Assembly (NCBI GenBank): GCA_938074045.1
Contig: CALJGI010000009.1
Location: 1-64,000, forward strand
Direction of reading: 5' to 3'
DNA length: 64,000 nucleotides
From: an uncultured Halieaceae bacterium
Lineage (GTDB): Bacteria; Pseudomonadota; Gammaproteobacteria; Pseudomonadales; Halieaceae
Part shown: in pieces, positions 16,991 through 25,453 of the stretch
How the letters are laid out: each line of letters opens with the position of its first letter
How positions within the stretch are numbered: position 1 is the first letter of the stretch
Notes under the pieces: model-generated
The model's input: only the letters and a program-made list of their open reading frames with translations
What the model was told of the DNA's origin: nothing
The model's database searches: none
Made by a program: the position numbers and the translations under genes

Positions 16991-18673
16991 CTATATTTTT
17001 AATACAGAATCTTTTTGCTTTGCTGGTTTAAATAGAAATCTTATTGTTGTACCTAGCCCCAATGTACTATCAATCAGGATGTGCCCACCATATTCCTCTA
17101 TGATCTTATAAACCACCGATAAGCCCATGCCGGTGCCATTGCCAATACATTTAGTTGTGAAGAAAGGATTAAAGATCTTGTGGATATTTTCTTTATCAAT
17201 TCCTGAGCCATTATCTTTAATGCTCAGTTCCACCCAGTCTCCATGAACTGGACGACGAGAGACCGAAGATTCAATATTCAGATTTGTTTTCCAACAAAGC
17301 TTTATAACTACCGTACCAGCTCCACACATCGCATCGCGTGCATTTACACACAGATTCATCAGTAATTGATGGACTTTAGTCGCATCAATATTGACTTCAG
17401 GTACGTCAGGCTCTATATCTACAACTAGTTCGTTAGCGCTTGTCAGAGCGCTTCTGAGCATATCGACTTCAGCTAAAATCACCTCAGATAACTGAAGTGC
17501 TTTATCTTCGAGCGGTGCACTGCGGCTGTAAGACAACAATTGTGATACAAGACTAGCTGCTCGTCTTGCGGCACGTTCAATTTGGCTAAGAGCTTCACTG
17601 ATCTCAACCTCCCCATGAGCTTCGCTTAGGCTAGAGGCCATTTCTGAATAGCCTGAAATTATGGCTAGCAAATTATTGAAGTCATGTGCAATACCACCTG
17701 TCAGATGACCTAGTGATTCCATTTTATGAGCCTGCTGTAGCTCTCGCTCAAGACGCTCCTGCTGAACCAGCTCGGAAATATTTCTGGTTACAATGATGTA
17801 CAACTCGTCCTCAATGTTCTTATCAATTAACCTAGTGACACTAACTTCCGTCATTATCTCATTAACATCAACATCAACATTGCTAATTGCTAAACGTCCT
17901 TTCCATAGACCACATTGATTTACTGAATGATTAATTTCATTAATCAACAAATCGAAGTTCACTTTTCTAGAGAATAAGTCAGCAACGCTCGTACCAATTA
18001 ACCGAGTTCTTTCATGTTCGTAGAGAACTTCAGAAGCTGGATTACAATCAACAATAGTTCCATCGATACGGATGACAAGCACCGCTTCCGATACTTGATT
18101 GATAATACTTGCCTGCGCTCTGAGTTGTTTTTGATTTCGACATTGTATGATCTTGACAGATGTAAAAGCGGCAATTGTGTTTAAAATTTCGAGATGTTGC
18201 CGATTAAAGTAGCCTATTTCAGGATGCTCACTGTCAATCACACCAATCAACTGATCTTCGTACACCATGGGCACACATATTTCAGAGCGGAATGCACTTA
18301 AATCCTCAATGTATCGCTCATCATCAGAGATATCTTCGATGATTAATGGTTTACATGTTTTAGCTACGGTACCAGTAATACCCTGTCCAATTGGTATTTC
18401 CAATTTATTGAGAATGACTTTTTTCTCTGGACTCTTCTCCCCAATAGCAGCCGATTGCACCAGAATATCCTGTTCAGGGTCAGCCAAATAAATGACGCAA
18501 TCAACAAAGTCTAATTTTCCAACGACTTCCATGGCAACATGCCAGACCAAATCATCAACATTGGTAATTTCAATAAGAGATAGCGAAAATTGGTTCAGAA
18601 TTCTGAGATAGGATTCAGTTGAGATTGAACCATGGGGGCAGTTATATAATTTATTGGCAGTTCTCGAATTCAC
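16991..18673 (-). CDS. Sensor histidine kinase (GAF-PAS-HisKA-HATPase)
   Basis: 560 residues without membrane segments, so cytoplasmic. A GAF domain spans about 30-175, a PAS domain about 188-300 (VLVIRIDGTIVDCNPASE), and a HisKA region has phosphoacceptor H330 in GGIAHDFNNLL. The ATPase domain shows NLCVNARDAM (N box), DNGSGI (G1), FFTTK (F) and GTGMGLSVV (G2). All catalytic boxes look intact. The start is GTG at 18673. Its likely receiver is eroded downstream (16691-16954), so the kinase may be orphaned or use another regulator. Confidence 0.9.
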   Translation of the reverse strand: MNSRTANKLYNCPHGSISTESYLRILNQFSLSLIEITNVDDLVWHVAMEVVGKLDFVDCVIYLADPEQDILVQSAAIGEKSPEKKVILNKLEIPIGQGITGTVAKTCKPLIIEDISDDERYIEDLSAFRSEICVPMVYEDQLIGVIDSEHPEIGYFNRQHLEILNTIAAFTSVKIIQCRNQKQLRAQASIINQVSEAVLVIRIDGTIVDCNPASEVLYEHERTRLIGTSVADLFSRKVNFDLLINEINHSVNQCGLWKGRLAISNVDVDVNEIMTEVSVTRLIDKNIEDELYIIVTRNISELVQQERLERELQQAHKMESLGHLTGGIAHDFNNLLAIISGYSEMASSLSEAHGEVEISEALSQIERAARRAASLVSQLLSYSRSAPLEDKALQLSEVILAEVDMLRSALTSANELVVDIEPDVPEVNIDATKVHQLLMNLCVNARDAMCGAGTVVIKLCWKTNLNIESSVSRRPVHGDWVELSIKDNGSGIDKENIHKIFNPFFTTKCIGNGTGMGLSVVYKIIEEYGGHILIDSTLGLGTTIRFLFKPAKQKDSVLKI

Positions 18674-18844
18674 CCGTCTTTCTCTTGCGGAGATAAGATC
18701 CTCGATTATCGTTCTAACAGTGGGTTTTTATCTTATGAATTATGTTAATTTTTGTAAAAATACAATTGCCTACTGTACCGAACATACGCCGAGTAGTCTT
18801 TTCTAATTAATTGCGTCTGACCTCACGTAAATGCACGTTCAGAA

Positions 18845-19021
18845 TCAGGCAACCGCTCTACTACAATCTGCAAACACACTTACTCTGAGATTTCGATAGT
18901 ACTGCTTGCCATTCTTTTTGAAGCGGTCGTCATCGATGTCGAGGGTATCGCGGTAGCCTGTGTGTTTTCGCATCAAGTGACGAGTATACATGGCACCGAA
19001 CCTAATGCACCGGAGGCGCAT
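18845..19021 (-). CDS. Possible small ORF or gene fragment (58 aa)
   Basis: An ATG-initiated frame of 58 codons with basic and acidic stretches (YRDTLDIDDDRFKKNGKQYY). No family was recognised and no ribosome site stands before it. Its last codons overlap the direct repeat, and the equivalent position in the other repeat also encodes an S-x-FAD-like tail. Both may be remnants of the same lost gene. The rest of 18674-19261 shows no gene. Confidence 0.25.
   Translation of the reverse strand: MRLRCIRFGAMYTRHLMRKHTGYRDTLDIDDDRFKKNGKQYYRNLRVSVFADCSRAVA
18849..18882 (+). repeat. Direct repeat right of sensor kinase
   Basis: Second copy of the repeat at 16572-16605; 18 of 19 core bases are identical. 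It overlaps the 3' end of the small frame at 18845-19021. Confidence 0.45.
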
Positions 19022-19152
19022 TGATTCTTAGCTCACAGTGATGTTTCTTCATGCGCGCAGATCTTCGATATCGCGATGATTGAGATTGAATCTGAAAAAA
19101 GACCATCATGCTTTGATGTCCGGTGGGAATCTTCAACCCTTGTAAATATTCG

Positions 19153-19178
19153 GCCACCGATTCTATAAAATCGGCGGC
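19153..19178. promoter_or_regulatory. Imperfect inverted repeat upstream of the NfeD gene
   Basis: GCC-A-CCGATT and AATCGG-C-GGC can pair around the loop CTATAA, with one internal mismatch. No T tract follows on either strand, so it is not a convincing terminator. It could be an operator or an mRNA leader hairpin about 110 bases before the gene. Confidence 0.25.
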
Positions 19179-19285
19179 TTAGCGTGGCTTTACCCTGTAG
19201 TGCTATACGCTAGAAGTTGACTTGTGACATGGAAAAACTGAGCACATAAGAATATCATTGGATGACAAAATCGGGGGGAAAGAAC

Positions 19286-20644
19286 ATGGCTGCTCGTCGA
19301 TTGGTCGATGTTTTTTTAATTCTCAGCTTGCTGGCTGTCGCGCCCGTTTATGCTCAGGTTGCCGGCCAGCCGTTTTTAATTGACATCGAGGGTGGCATAG
19401 GTCCGGCAACGGCAGACCATATGATACGCGGCCTAGAGCAGGCTCATGAAAATAATGCCGCGTTTGTCATTTTGCGTATCGATACGCCTGGCGGACTGGA
19501 TACGTCGATGCGGGACATGATCAAAGCTATCCTCGCGGCAAATTTCCCCGTGATAGGTTTTGTATCGCCCAGCGGCGCGCGGGCAGCCAGTGCTGGCACA
19601 TACATCCTGTACACAACCCATATCGCTGCGATGGCGCCCGGAACCAATCTTGGTGCGGCTACACCGGTTCAAATAGGGGCACCATCCATGCCCGAACTGC
19701 CTGGTAGATCACCCGATAGGGAGGGCAGCCCGGGCCACAAACCCGTAACAGCCATGGAGCGCAAGGTTGTCAACGATGCCGTGGCCTATATCCGAAGCCT
19801 GGCCCAGATGCGAGGACGCAACGGTGACTGGGCAGAACTTGCCGTGCGTGAGGGTGCCAGCCTGACAGCAGCCGATGCTTTGGCGGACAATGTCATCGAC
19901 CTGATGGCGGAATCAGTGGAAGACCTGTTGCCTCAACTACACGGGCGACAGGTATCCATATATGGCGCAGTGCACACTCTGGATACACAGGAGCAGTCAC
20001 TTTTTATCCACGAGATTGACTGGCGCAGCGAATTTCTCTCCGTTATCACCGACCCCAACGTGGCCTATATGCTGATGCTGATTGGTATCTATGGCATGAT
20101 TTTCGAATTTTACAGTCCCGGAGTCGGCGTGCCCGGCGTCGTTGGGGCAGTCTGTCTCCTAGTTGCCTTGTACGCCTTTCAGGTACTACCAATCAGCTAT
20201 GCGGGCCTCGCGCTGATGCTACTGGGAATCGGCCTGATGACGGCCGAAGCGCTATCTCCCACTTTTGGCATCCTGGGGCTGGGAGGTATTGTTTCCTTTG
20301 TGATTGGTTCCATCATTCTGATGGACACCGAACTGCCCGGCTACCAGATTGCCCTGCCGATGATCTTCGCCTTTGCCACCTTCAGTGCGGGAATCCTGAT
20401 TTTCGCCATAGGTATGGTGGTGCGTGCGCGCAAGCAGGCGGTTGTCAGTGGTCTCGATCACTTGCTGGGGGCGATGGCCGTCGTTGAAACCGTGCGTGCT
20501 GGTTCAGCCCGGGTGCGCCTGGATGGTGAACTGTGGCAGGTTAATTGTGAAGACTCACTGAACGAGGATGATGCAGTGACTATCACAGCCATCAACGGCA
20601 TTACCCTTGATGTAACAAAGGAAAACGGAGGTAGGGGATCATGA
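19286..20644 (+). CDS. NfeD-family membrane serine protease (ClpP class, long form)
   Basis: About 452 residues from the ATG at 19286, preferred to the ATG at 19262 because GGGGGGAAAG lies just before it and a signal sequence follows. The N-terminal ClpP-like domain has the nucleophile Ser in [10 protein letters not shown] (about residue 102) and a likely Lys in MERKVVNDA. Several membrane helices lie at about 265-405, followed by a soluble OB-fold NfeD tail. Archaeal homologues cleave the hydrophobic end of the partner stomatin. The last four bases overlap the slipin start, the classic NfeD-stomatin pair for membrane-domain quality control. Confidence 0.9.
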   Translation: MAARRLVDVFLILSLLAVAPVYAQVAGQPFLIDIEGGIGPATADHMIRGLEQAHENNAAFVILRIDTPGGLDTSMRDMIKAILAANFPVIGFVSPSGARAASAGTYILYTTHIAAMAPGTNLGAATPVQIGAPSMPELPGRSPDREGSPGHKPVTAMERKVVNDAVAYIRSLAQMRGRNGDWAELAVREGASLTAADALADNVIDLMAESVEDLLPQLHGRQVSIYGAVHTLDTQEQSLFIHEIDWRSEFLSVITDPNVAYMLMLIGIYGMIFEFYSPGVGVPGVVGAVCLLVALYAFQVLPISYAGLALMLLGIGLMTAEALSPTFGILGLGGIVSFVIGSIILMDTELPGYQIALPMIFAFATFSAGILIFAIGMVVRARKQAVVSGLDHLLGAMAVVETVRAGSARVRLDGELWQVNCEDSLNEDDAVTITAINGITLDVTKENGGRGS

Positions 20645-21387
20645 TTGAACTTGAATATTTTGGCGTGGTGTTCCTGTTCCTCGCGCTCGCATTGCTGATA
20701 TCCATGTTTCGGGTACTCCGCGAGTATGAACGTGGGGTGATTTTCATGCTGGGCCGTTTTTACAAAGTGAAGGGCCCCGGCCTGATCATCGTTATCCCGA
20801 TTTTGCAGCAGATGGTACGGGTAGATCTTCGCACCATAGTGATGGATGTGCCCACGCAGGACGTGATTTCGCGTGACAATGTTTCCGTCCAGGTTAACGC
20901 TGTCATCTATTTCAAAGTGATTGATTCGGAGAAGGCCATTATCCAAGTGGAGAACTATCTTGAGGCAACCAGTCAGTTGTCGCAAACCACTTTACGCTCG
21001 GTCCTCGGTCAGCACGAGTTGGATGATATGCTTGCAGAGCGCGAGAGCCTAAACAACGACATTCAGACTATCCTGGACAAGCAGACATCAGCCTGGGGCA
21101 TCAAGGTCGCAAACGTCGAGATCAAACACGTGGATCTTAATGAAACCATGATTCGCGCGATCGCCAAACAAGCTGAAGCAGAACGCGAGCGTCGCGCCAA
21201 AGTCATTCACGCCCAAGGTGAAGCGGAGGCTGCGGAGAAACTGGCCGAGGCGGCCAGCGTCCTGTCGGTCCAGGATCAAGCTATACAATTGCGTTATTTA
21301 CAAACCCTGGTTGAGATTGCCGGTGACCGGAGTTCCACGATCGTCTTTCCCCTGCCCATGGACATTCTTGACAAGCTGCAGAGATAG
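20641..21387 (+). CDS. Slipin/stomatin (SPFH band-7) membrane protein
   Basis: 248 residues: an N-terminal membrane anchor (about 5-24), then the band-7 domain opening [22 protein letters not shown], and a C-terminal Ala/Glu-rich helix (about 180-225) that oligomerises in the family. The gene overlaps the NfeD gene by ATGA, so translation is coupled. It probably forms a ring or scaffold in the inner membrane and is a substrate or partner of the NfeD protease. The short hydrophobic tail cleaved in archaeal homologues is not obvious here. Confidence 0.9.
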   Translation: MIELEYFGVVFLFLALALLISMFRVLREYERGVIFMLGRFYKVKGPGLIIVIPILQQMVRVDLRTIVMDVPTQDVISRDNVSVQVNAVIYFKVIDSEKAIIQVENYLEATSQLSQTTLRSVLGQHELDDMLAERESLNNDIQTILDKQTSAWGIKVANVEIKHVDLNETMIRAIAKQAEAERERRAKVIHAQGEAEAAEKLAEAASVLSVQDQAIQLRYLQTLVEIAGDRSSTIVFPLPMDILDKLQR

Positions 21388-21709
21388 CCATTCGGGTCCA
21401 CCCGGTAGTGGACAATTAACTAAGCCGGGCAGCAGCCTTATGTCTGCTCCTCTTAAGCAATGACCATTTCACTATCGACACGCGTTTTTCATGATAATCT
21501 GTTAGTGGTCCGCACTACCTATCTGCCTACCAAAATTTAACAGCTTCCTGGCAGCAGGTGTGGACCCAATACTCGCTGTGCATGCCTCACCAACTTGAAC
21601 AGTCAGCGCGCCGGGCCACTCATCCGCCGCCCTCTTCCCTTATTCACCTCGTATCATGCAGCCTTTGCCGGCTACATAGCGCTCCAAATTTGGTGCCCCA
21701 TGCGCTATT

Positions 21710-21736
21710 CGCCTGTCGCCTGTCGCCTGTCGCCTG
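21710..21736 (+). repeat. Heptanucleotide tandem repeat
   Basis: CGCCTGT is repeated three times plus six bases of a fourth unit. It is non-coding as far as can be seen. Confidence 0.75.
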
Positions 21737-21751
21737 GCTATCATCCCTCTA

Positions 21752-21768
21752 TGCGAGCAAATTTTCGC
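21752..21768 (-). repeat. Dispersed short repeat, copy 3 (inverted)
   Basis: Exact complement of 5507-5523 over 17 bases. Confidence 0.5.
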
Positions 21769-21930
21769 TATCTCAGTGAAATCGCTTTCACCGCCACTGT
21801 ACAGAGGGACCGCGTACATGACAATGTCTGGGGACAGCCTGTCTCGGTTGTAGGCACTCTTATTAGAGCTATGCGATTCAGGACATCTGCCCTGTCAGTA
21901 TAGCCGCTTACAAACCACTTCCATCGATCT

Positions 21931-22068
21931 CTAGCCTTGCTCGTCAGAATCCTTCTTCGCGGAAGGGTCATCAGAAACCAAGATGAACTCGGACATAGAG
22001 TAAAAAAGTCCTGTCACCATAAGCGTGAATACAATAGCTGCCACCAGGAGCAGAGGGTCAAAATTCAT
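21931..22068 (-). CDS. Small membrane protein (45 aa)
   Basis: A 45-residue frame with one hydrophobic helix (about 5-25, LLLVAAIVFTLMVTGLFYSM) and a charged, Asp/Lys-rich tail. Its ATG overlaps the stop of the preceding 59-codon gene as ATGA, which strongly supports translation. It is the third gene of a three-gene leftward operon. No family recognised; the size and shape suit an accessory subunit of a membrane complex or a transporter partner. Confidence 0.6.
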   Translation of the reverse strand: MNFDPLLLVAAIVFTLMVTGLFYSMSEFILVSDDPSAKKDSDEQG

Positions 22069-22244
22069 TTCAGTCTCCCGATAATACCCATGAGTTTAAA
22101 ATAGATTCCGAAGCAAAGTATGGAGGGCACCCATAAAGCTGTGAAAACCCCTTCGTCCCGTTGGCCTGAAAACCAAAGGTACCCTGACACCGCAAACGAT
22201 ATGGCTACTGCTAAAAGTATAAATACATCTGATTTTCTAATCAT
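22065..22244 (-). CDS. Small membrane protein (59 aa)
   Basis: 59 residues with two hydrophobic segments (about 7-25 and 34-52) joined by a short charged loop, FSGQRDEG. Its ATG lies inside the last codons of the 100-aa gene, and its stop overlaps the start of the 45-aa gene. Coupled translation of all three is likely. Function not recognised. Confidence 0.6.
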   Translation of the reverse strand: MIRKSDVFILLAVAISFAVSGYLWFSGQRDEGVFTALWVPSILCFGIYFKLMGIIGRLK

Positions 22245-22539
22245 TTAATTGTTGCTCCTCATTCATGTGTCCTAGTGCTGATAACAAACAGCCAAAAACA
22301 GCCATCCCTGCTATCGTTCTTATCCCAGAGGCTCCTTTGAAAGCAAATGTCTCCACACCAACTAATCCAAAAGCTACTGTTGCGGTAGTAATTATAGACG
22401 CGCCGATAAACAGCCAACCGCAGTGTATTACTACGCGCTGATATGGCACTCGACTTCCGCTGATTTGGGACAATATCTTCTCCAATTTTGTCTGGTGCCT
22501 GCTGAACCGGCAGTCGTTTATTTTTACAGTGCTACTCAA
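22237..22539 (-). CDS. Small membrane protein (up to 100 aa)
   Basis: A frame of up to 100 residues with a basic N-terminus and two hydrophobic segments (about 41-62 and 73-90), ending EEQQLND. No ATG occurs before the first helix; TTG at 22539 is the widest start and is uncertain. Its 3' end overlaps the 59-aa gene. No family recognised. It lies about 300 bases downstream of the IS3 remnant, and the stretch 22540-22833 between them holds nothing recognisable. Confidence 0.5.
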   Translation of the reverse strand: MSSTVKINDCRFSRHQTKLEKILSQISGSRVPYQRVVIHCGWLFIGASIITTATVAFGLVGVETFAFKGASGIRTIAGMAVFGCLLSALGHMNEEQQLND

Positions 22540-22833
22540 GCGGCACTTTCTTGGGATTTCAGCGCCCTCCCACAGCTTACATCTTAGTATACGCGCTCAC
22601 TGGCATTTCGGATTACCAAAATAGCTATGTACCACCCGAAGATCAGAATTTCTCAATCTATTCAGACTGACGAACATCCGGAACGCTGGTTCTGATAAGT
22701 CATCAAGCCAGCACAGCATTGCTCTGGACATTATGGCTTTGCTCGGTGTTGGCAAGTGAAGTGTTTGAGGCGAGGCTATCCTGTCGATAGCAATCAGGCA
22801 ACCTCCTTTAACTTTACCCTTCACCAAACGCGC

Positions 22834-23304
22834 TCACAGAGACCCCCGTAATGATCCGCGCACTAGATGAGGACCCAGATTGCACTGGTAGTAGAGCCAG
22901 ACGTAGTAGCTAATGATATCTGGAAGTAAAAATGTTCCAGCTTGATGACGTTCTTCGTCGAGCGGTGATACCTCTCTATCTTGCCCTGGGTCTGCGGGTG
23001 ATATGGCGCACCACGAGTGTGTTCCATATCTCGATCTATAAGCCAGCCCTCTGGGCGTCAGGTCCGGACGTTCCAGTGCGATAGCAACGACCCCGGCTCG
23101 AACCGAGCCCGGTATCCGGTTCCAGTGACGGCGGGATGTACTACCCTGATTCTCAAGGCCGGCAATGCCGTCCTGCTCGTAGGCGGCATACCAACGATAG
23201 AAACTGCTGCGGCTGACCTTGATCTCGCTCAGAGTCCGGTGTATCAACAGCTCTGACTCCTCCACCCGGCGGATGATGGCCAACTTCTCCGACGCAGTAC
23301 GCAT
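22834..23304 (-). pseudogene. IS3-family transposase orfB, internal deletion and frameshift
   Basis: The first 90 residues are a normal orfB start (helix-turn-helix, SRSSFYRWYAAYEQDG, then the RPDLTPR segment). Near 23040 the sequence jumps to the end of the rve domain: in another frame it reads HTRGAPYHPQTQGKIERYH. The two catalytic Asp residues and about 120 amino acids are missing; only the last acidic residue, Glu in GKIERYH, survives. The C-terminal codons are out of frame with the start. Clearly inactive. Confidence 0.85.
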
Positions 23305-23666
23305 CAGTCGTCGTCCAATATCACACCCTGCCCAGTCAGACTTTTTTTGAGCCAGGCATTGCGCAGGTACAACTCAGCCACGGCCTGCTTCAGATCGCTA
23401 TTCTCGCGCTTGAGGCGGCAGACTTCATCGGTATTGGCTTCCCGGGCCGTATCGCCTGTCAGGCGCTTCTTTCCCGCTTCCTGGAAGTCCTTGCTCCAGC
23501 GGTAATACAAGTTGGGATTGATGCCTTCCTGACGACATAGCTCTGCCATCAAACTCTCGCCACGGAGGCCATCCAGGACTATACGAATCTTCTCCTCAGT
23601 AGAGACCTTGCGTCGGGTATGACGGCGGATTTCCTTGACCGTCTTTTCGGTGTTTGACATGCTCAT
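23304..23666 (-). CDS. IS3-family transposase orfA (DNA-binding)
   Basis: A 120-residue basic protein with a helix-turn-helix (KIRIVLDGLRGESLMAELC and the following helix) and a C-terminal leucine-zipper-like helix (RLKRENSDLKQAVAELYLR), typical of IS3 orfA. The reading frame is intact, but its orfB partner is deleted. The stop overlaps the orfB ATG by one base. The first 17 codons are repeated with four changes at 1-51. Confidence 0.88.
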   Translation of the reverse strand: MSMSNTEKTVKEIRRHTRRKVSTEEKIRIVLDGLRGESLMAELCRQEGINPNLYYRWSKDFQEAGKKRLTGDTAREANTDEVCRLKRENSDLKQAVAELYLRNAWLKKSLTGQGVILDDD

Positions 23667-23920
23667 AATGATACTCCTGTACTTCAGTTTAAAAGTAGCA
23701 GAAGTCTCTCTTAGTGAATCAGGTCATTTGGTACCATCGTGGCTGACGGGACACAAATTTCCCGTTCTTGTTTGTTCATCAGGGTAGTGTCCTCTTGACG
23801 TACTATTCAGGATAGACTGTCCTGGATCATCTGAAACATCACATCGTCGCAAACAAATCGCCTCAAAAAAGGTCGCACAAAATGCTATCCTGAAACGCCA
23901 CTTAGCGAGACGGTTTGACT

Positions 23921-24817
23921 ATGGATGTCCCTGCTCCAGTTCTTGTACCCGAGGTTCGGGCCTATAGCGGATCTACCACCGATCCGCTGCGTTGGGTGAC
24001 GTGGACTCCGCGAAAGGGTGACATCCTGGTGTGCACGCCGCCCAAATGTGGAACAACCTGGACTCAGACCATGCTGGCGATGCTAGTCAATGGCAGTTCG
24101 GACTTGCCGGATAAGGTGCCAGTTCTATCCCCCTGGGTTGACGCTGACCTTGGTGTTTCCGCCGCTGAAGTTGCCGCGAATTTGGCTGAACAAAAGGGAC
24201 GGCGAGTGGTGAAGACCCATACACCCGCAGATGGGTTTCCAATCTGGAACGGTGTCACAGTAATTGCTGTCTATCGACACCCCCTGGACGTCTTCTTTTC
24301 CCTTCGCAAACACGAGGCCAACAAAAGAGTGGTCACGCAGGATCATCCGATGAATTTACCCGTCCCGGACTCTCTCCGTCAATTTGTCAACGGAGGAGCG
24401 GACCCCGACGATTTTGATAGAGACACATTGGCGTCCTTGGCTCTCCACTACTCTCAAACGGCACTTTCCGGACGCTGTCCGAATCTTGATGTATTCCACT
24501 ATTCGGACATGTTGCGCGACGGTCATCGCACCGTTCAACGCCTGGCCAGGGCAACGGGCATTGAGGCCAACGAGGCACTTATTGATGAGGTGGCAGCAGC
24601 CACGGCTTTCGGGGCCATGAAGGCCAGAGCGGACGACTATGCCCCCGCGAGCGGTACCGGCTACTGGAAATCCGAAGACGGGTTTTTCGATTCTGCCAGT
24701 TCTGGCAAGTGGGAAGGCCAACTCTCGCAAGCCGATATCGCGCTGTTCAATAACCGCCTTGCTGAACTTGTGCCGGACGAAAAGGCTCGAAGCTGGCTGT
24801 TGGCGGGCGAAGGCTAG
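23921..24817 (+). CDS. Sulfotransferase-domain protein
   Basis: 298 residues from the ATG at 23921 (a TTG two codons earlier is also open). It carries the PAPS 5'-phosphosulfate loop TPPKCGTTWTQ (39-49) and the 3'-phosphate region VYRHPLDVFFSLR (near 117-129). The catalytic base is probably the His in VVKTHTP. The fold is that of cytosolic sulfotransferases, moving sulfate from PAPS onto a hydroxyl of a small molecule. Bacterial members with this look act on steroid- or alcohol-like compounds, but the acceptor is unknown. It stands between the IS3 remnant and an MFS fragment, a disturbed area. Confidence 0.88.
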   Translation: MDVPAPVLVPEVRAYSGSTTDPLRWVTWTPRKGDILVCTPPKCGTTWTQTMLAMLVNGSSDLPDKVPVLSPWVDADLGVSAAEVAANLAEQKGRRVVKTHTPADGFPIWNGVTVIAVYRHPLDVFFSLRKHEANKRVVTQDHPMNLPVPDSLRQFVNGGADPDDFDRDTLASLALHYSQTALSGRCPNLDVFHYSDMLRDGHRTVQRLARATGIEANEALIDEVAAATAFGAMKARADDYAPASGTGYWKSEDGFFDSASSGKWEGQLSQADIALFNNRLAELVPDEKARSWLLAGEG

Positions 24818-25007
24818 CGCACATATCGGCATAGGAACTTACACCCGGGCTACCGGCAAAACCGTTGCTGCAACACATTTGGCTGGCAATGGCTATCAGA
24901 TAAGATCGGTTAAGTCATCAAGCACCAACTTACTTGCGTCTACTCATGTAGCTTACAATGGGTGTCCCGGAATCAAGCCCGCCAATAAGGATAACTATGT
25001 TCTTTGG

Positions 25008-25415
25008 ATGGAGAGTCGTTTTCTGTTTGGTTTGGCGGCCGCTAAGTTCAACTTAAAGCTCGGCTTGGGTGCTGCCCAAATATTGGTGGCAACAGGTTTT
25101 CTGCTGATGTCGGCCAAACCTGGCTACGGAGGCATGCTGGTGGCCTGCGCCACCATGGGGTTGGCTGCGGGTGGCATGTTGCCGGTGTGGGCGGCGATGC
25201 TAGCGCAGGTGTTTGGTGTGAACAACTTTGGGCGGGTAATGGGTATGATGACCCCGATCATCACGCTCACTGTCATGCCAGGCTTTGCGGTGGTAGGCCG
25301 GGTGGTAGATGCAACGGGCAGTTATACATGTCTCCTGCAGACATTTGCGGGCATACTTGTGGTCGCAGCGCTCTTATTGGTTCCTCTAAGGTTAGCTAAC
25401 ACCCGCTCGATCTGA
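25008..25415 (+). pseudogene. MFS transporter, C-terminal fragment
   Basis: About 135 codons from an ATG encode four to five hydrophobic helices that read like the last third of a major facilitator protein, including MLPVWAAMLAQVFG and NNFGRVMGMM. The first eight helices are absent, and no matching sequence is seen upstream, where the frame passes through the sulfotransferase gene. A decayed monocarboxylate-type transporter is the best reading. Confidence 0.7.
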
Positions 25416-25424
25416 CAACAGGCT

Positions 25425-25448
25425 AAAAGGCAAAAAGGCAAAAAGGCA
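25425..25448 (+). repeat. Octanucleotide tandem repeat in the leader of the 25454 gene
   Basis: AAAAGGCA is repeated three times without interruption. It ends 5 bases before the ATG at 25454, so the AAGG of the last unit can serve as the ribosome site. Confidence 0.85.
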
Positions 25449-25453
25449 GCAGG

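Larger units (their letters stand above)
21388..21930. other. Intergenic region with tandem and dispersed repeats
   Basis: About 540 bases after the slipin gene with no supported gene. It holds a 7-base tandem repeat (21710-21736) and the inverted copy of the dispersed repeat (21752-21768). No terminator is obvious. Confidence 0.4.
22834..23755 (-). mobile_element. IS3-family insertion sequence, internally deleted
   Basis: The element carries orfA and a shortened orfB in the usual overlapping order. Its transposase-proximal end is bounded by GACGGGACACA at 23745-23755, matching the end at 130-140. The opposite end could not be matched to a clear inverted repeat and may be lost. With the catalytic centre deleted it cannot move by itself. 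It is in the same orientation as the copy at the window start, so the two direct copies bracket about 22.7 kb. Confidence 0.8.

Noticed and set aside
24639..25007. In-frame extension of the MFS fragment
   Set aside because: Overlaps the sulfotransferase gene in another frame and lacks hydrophobic helices.
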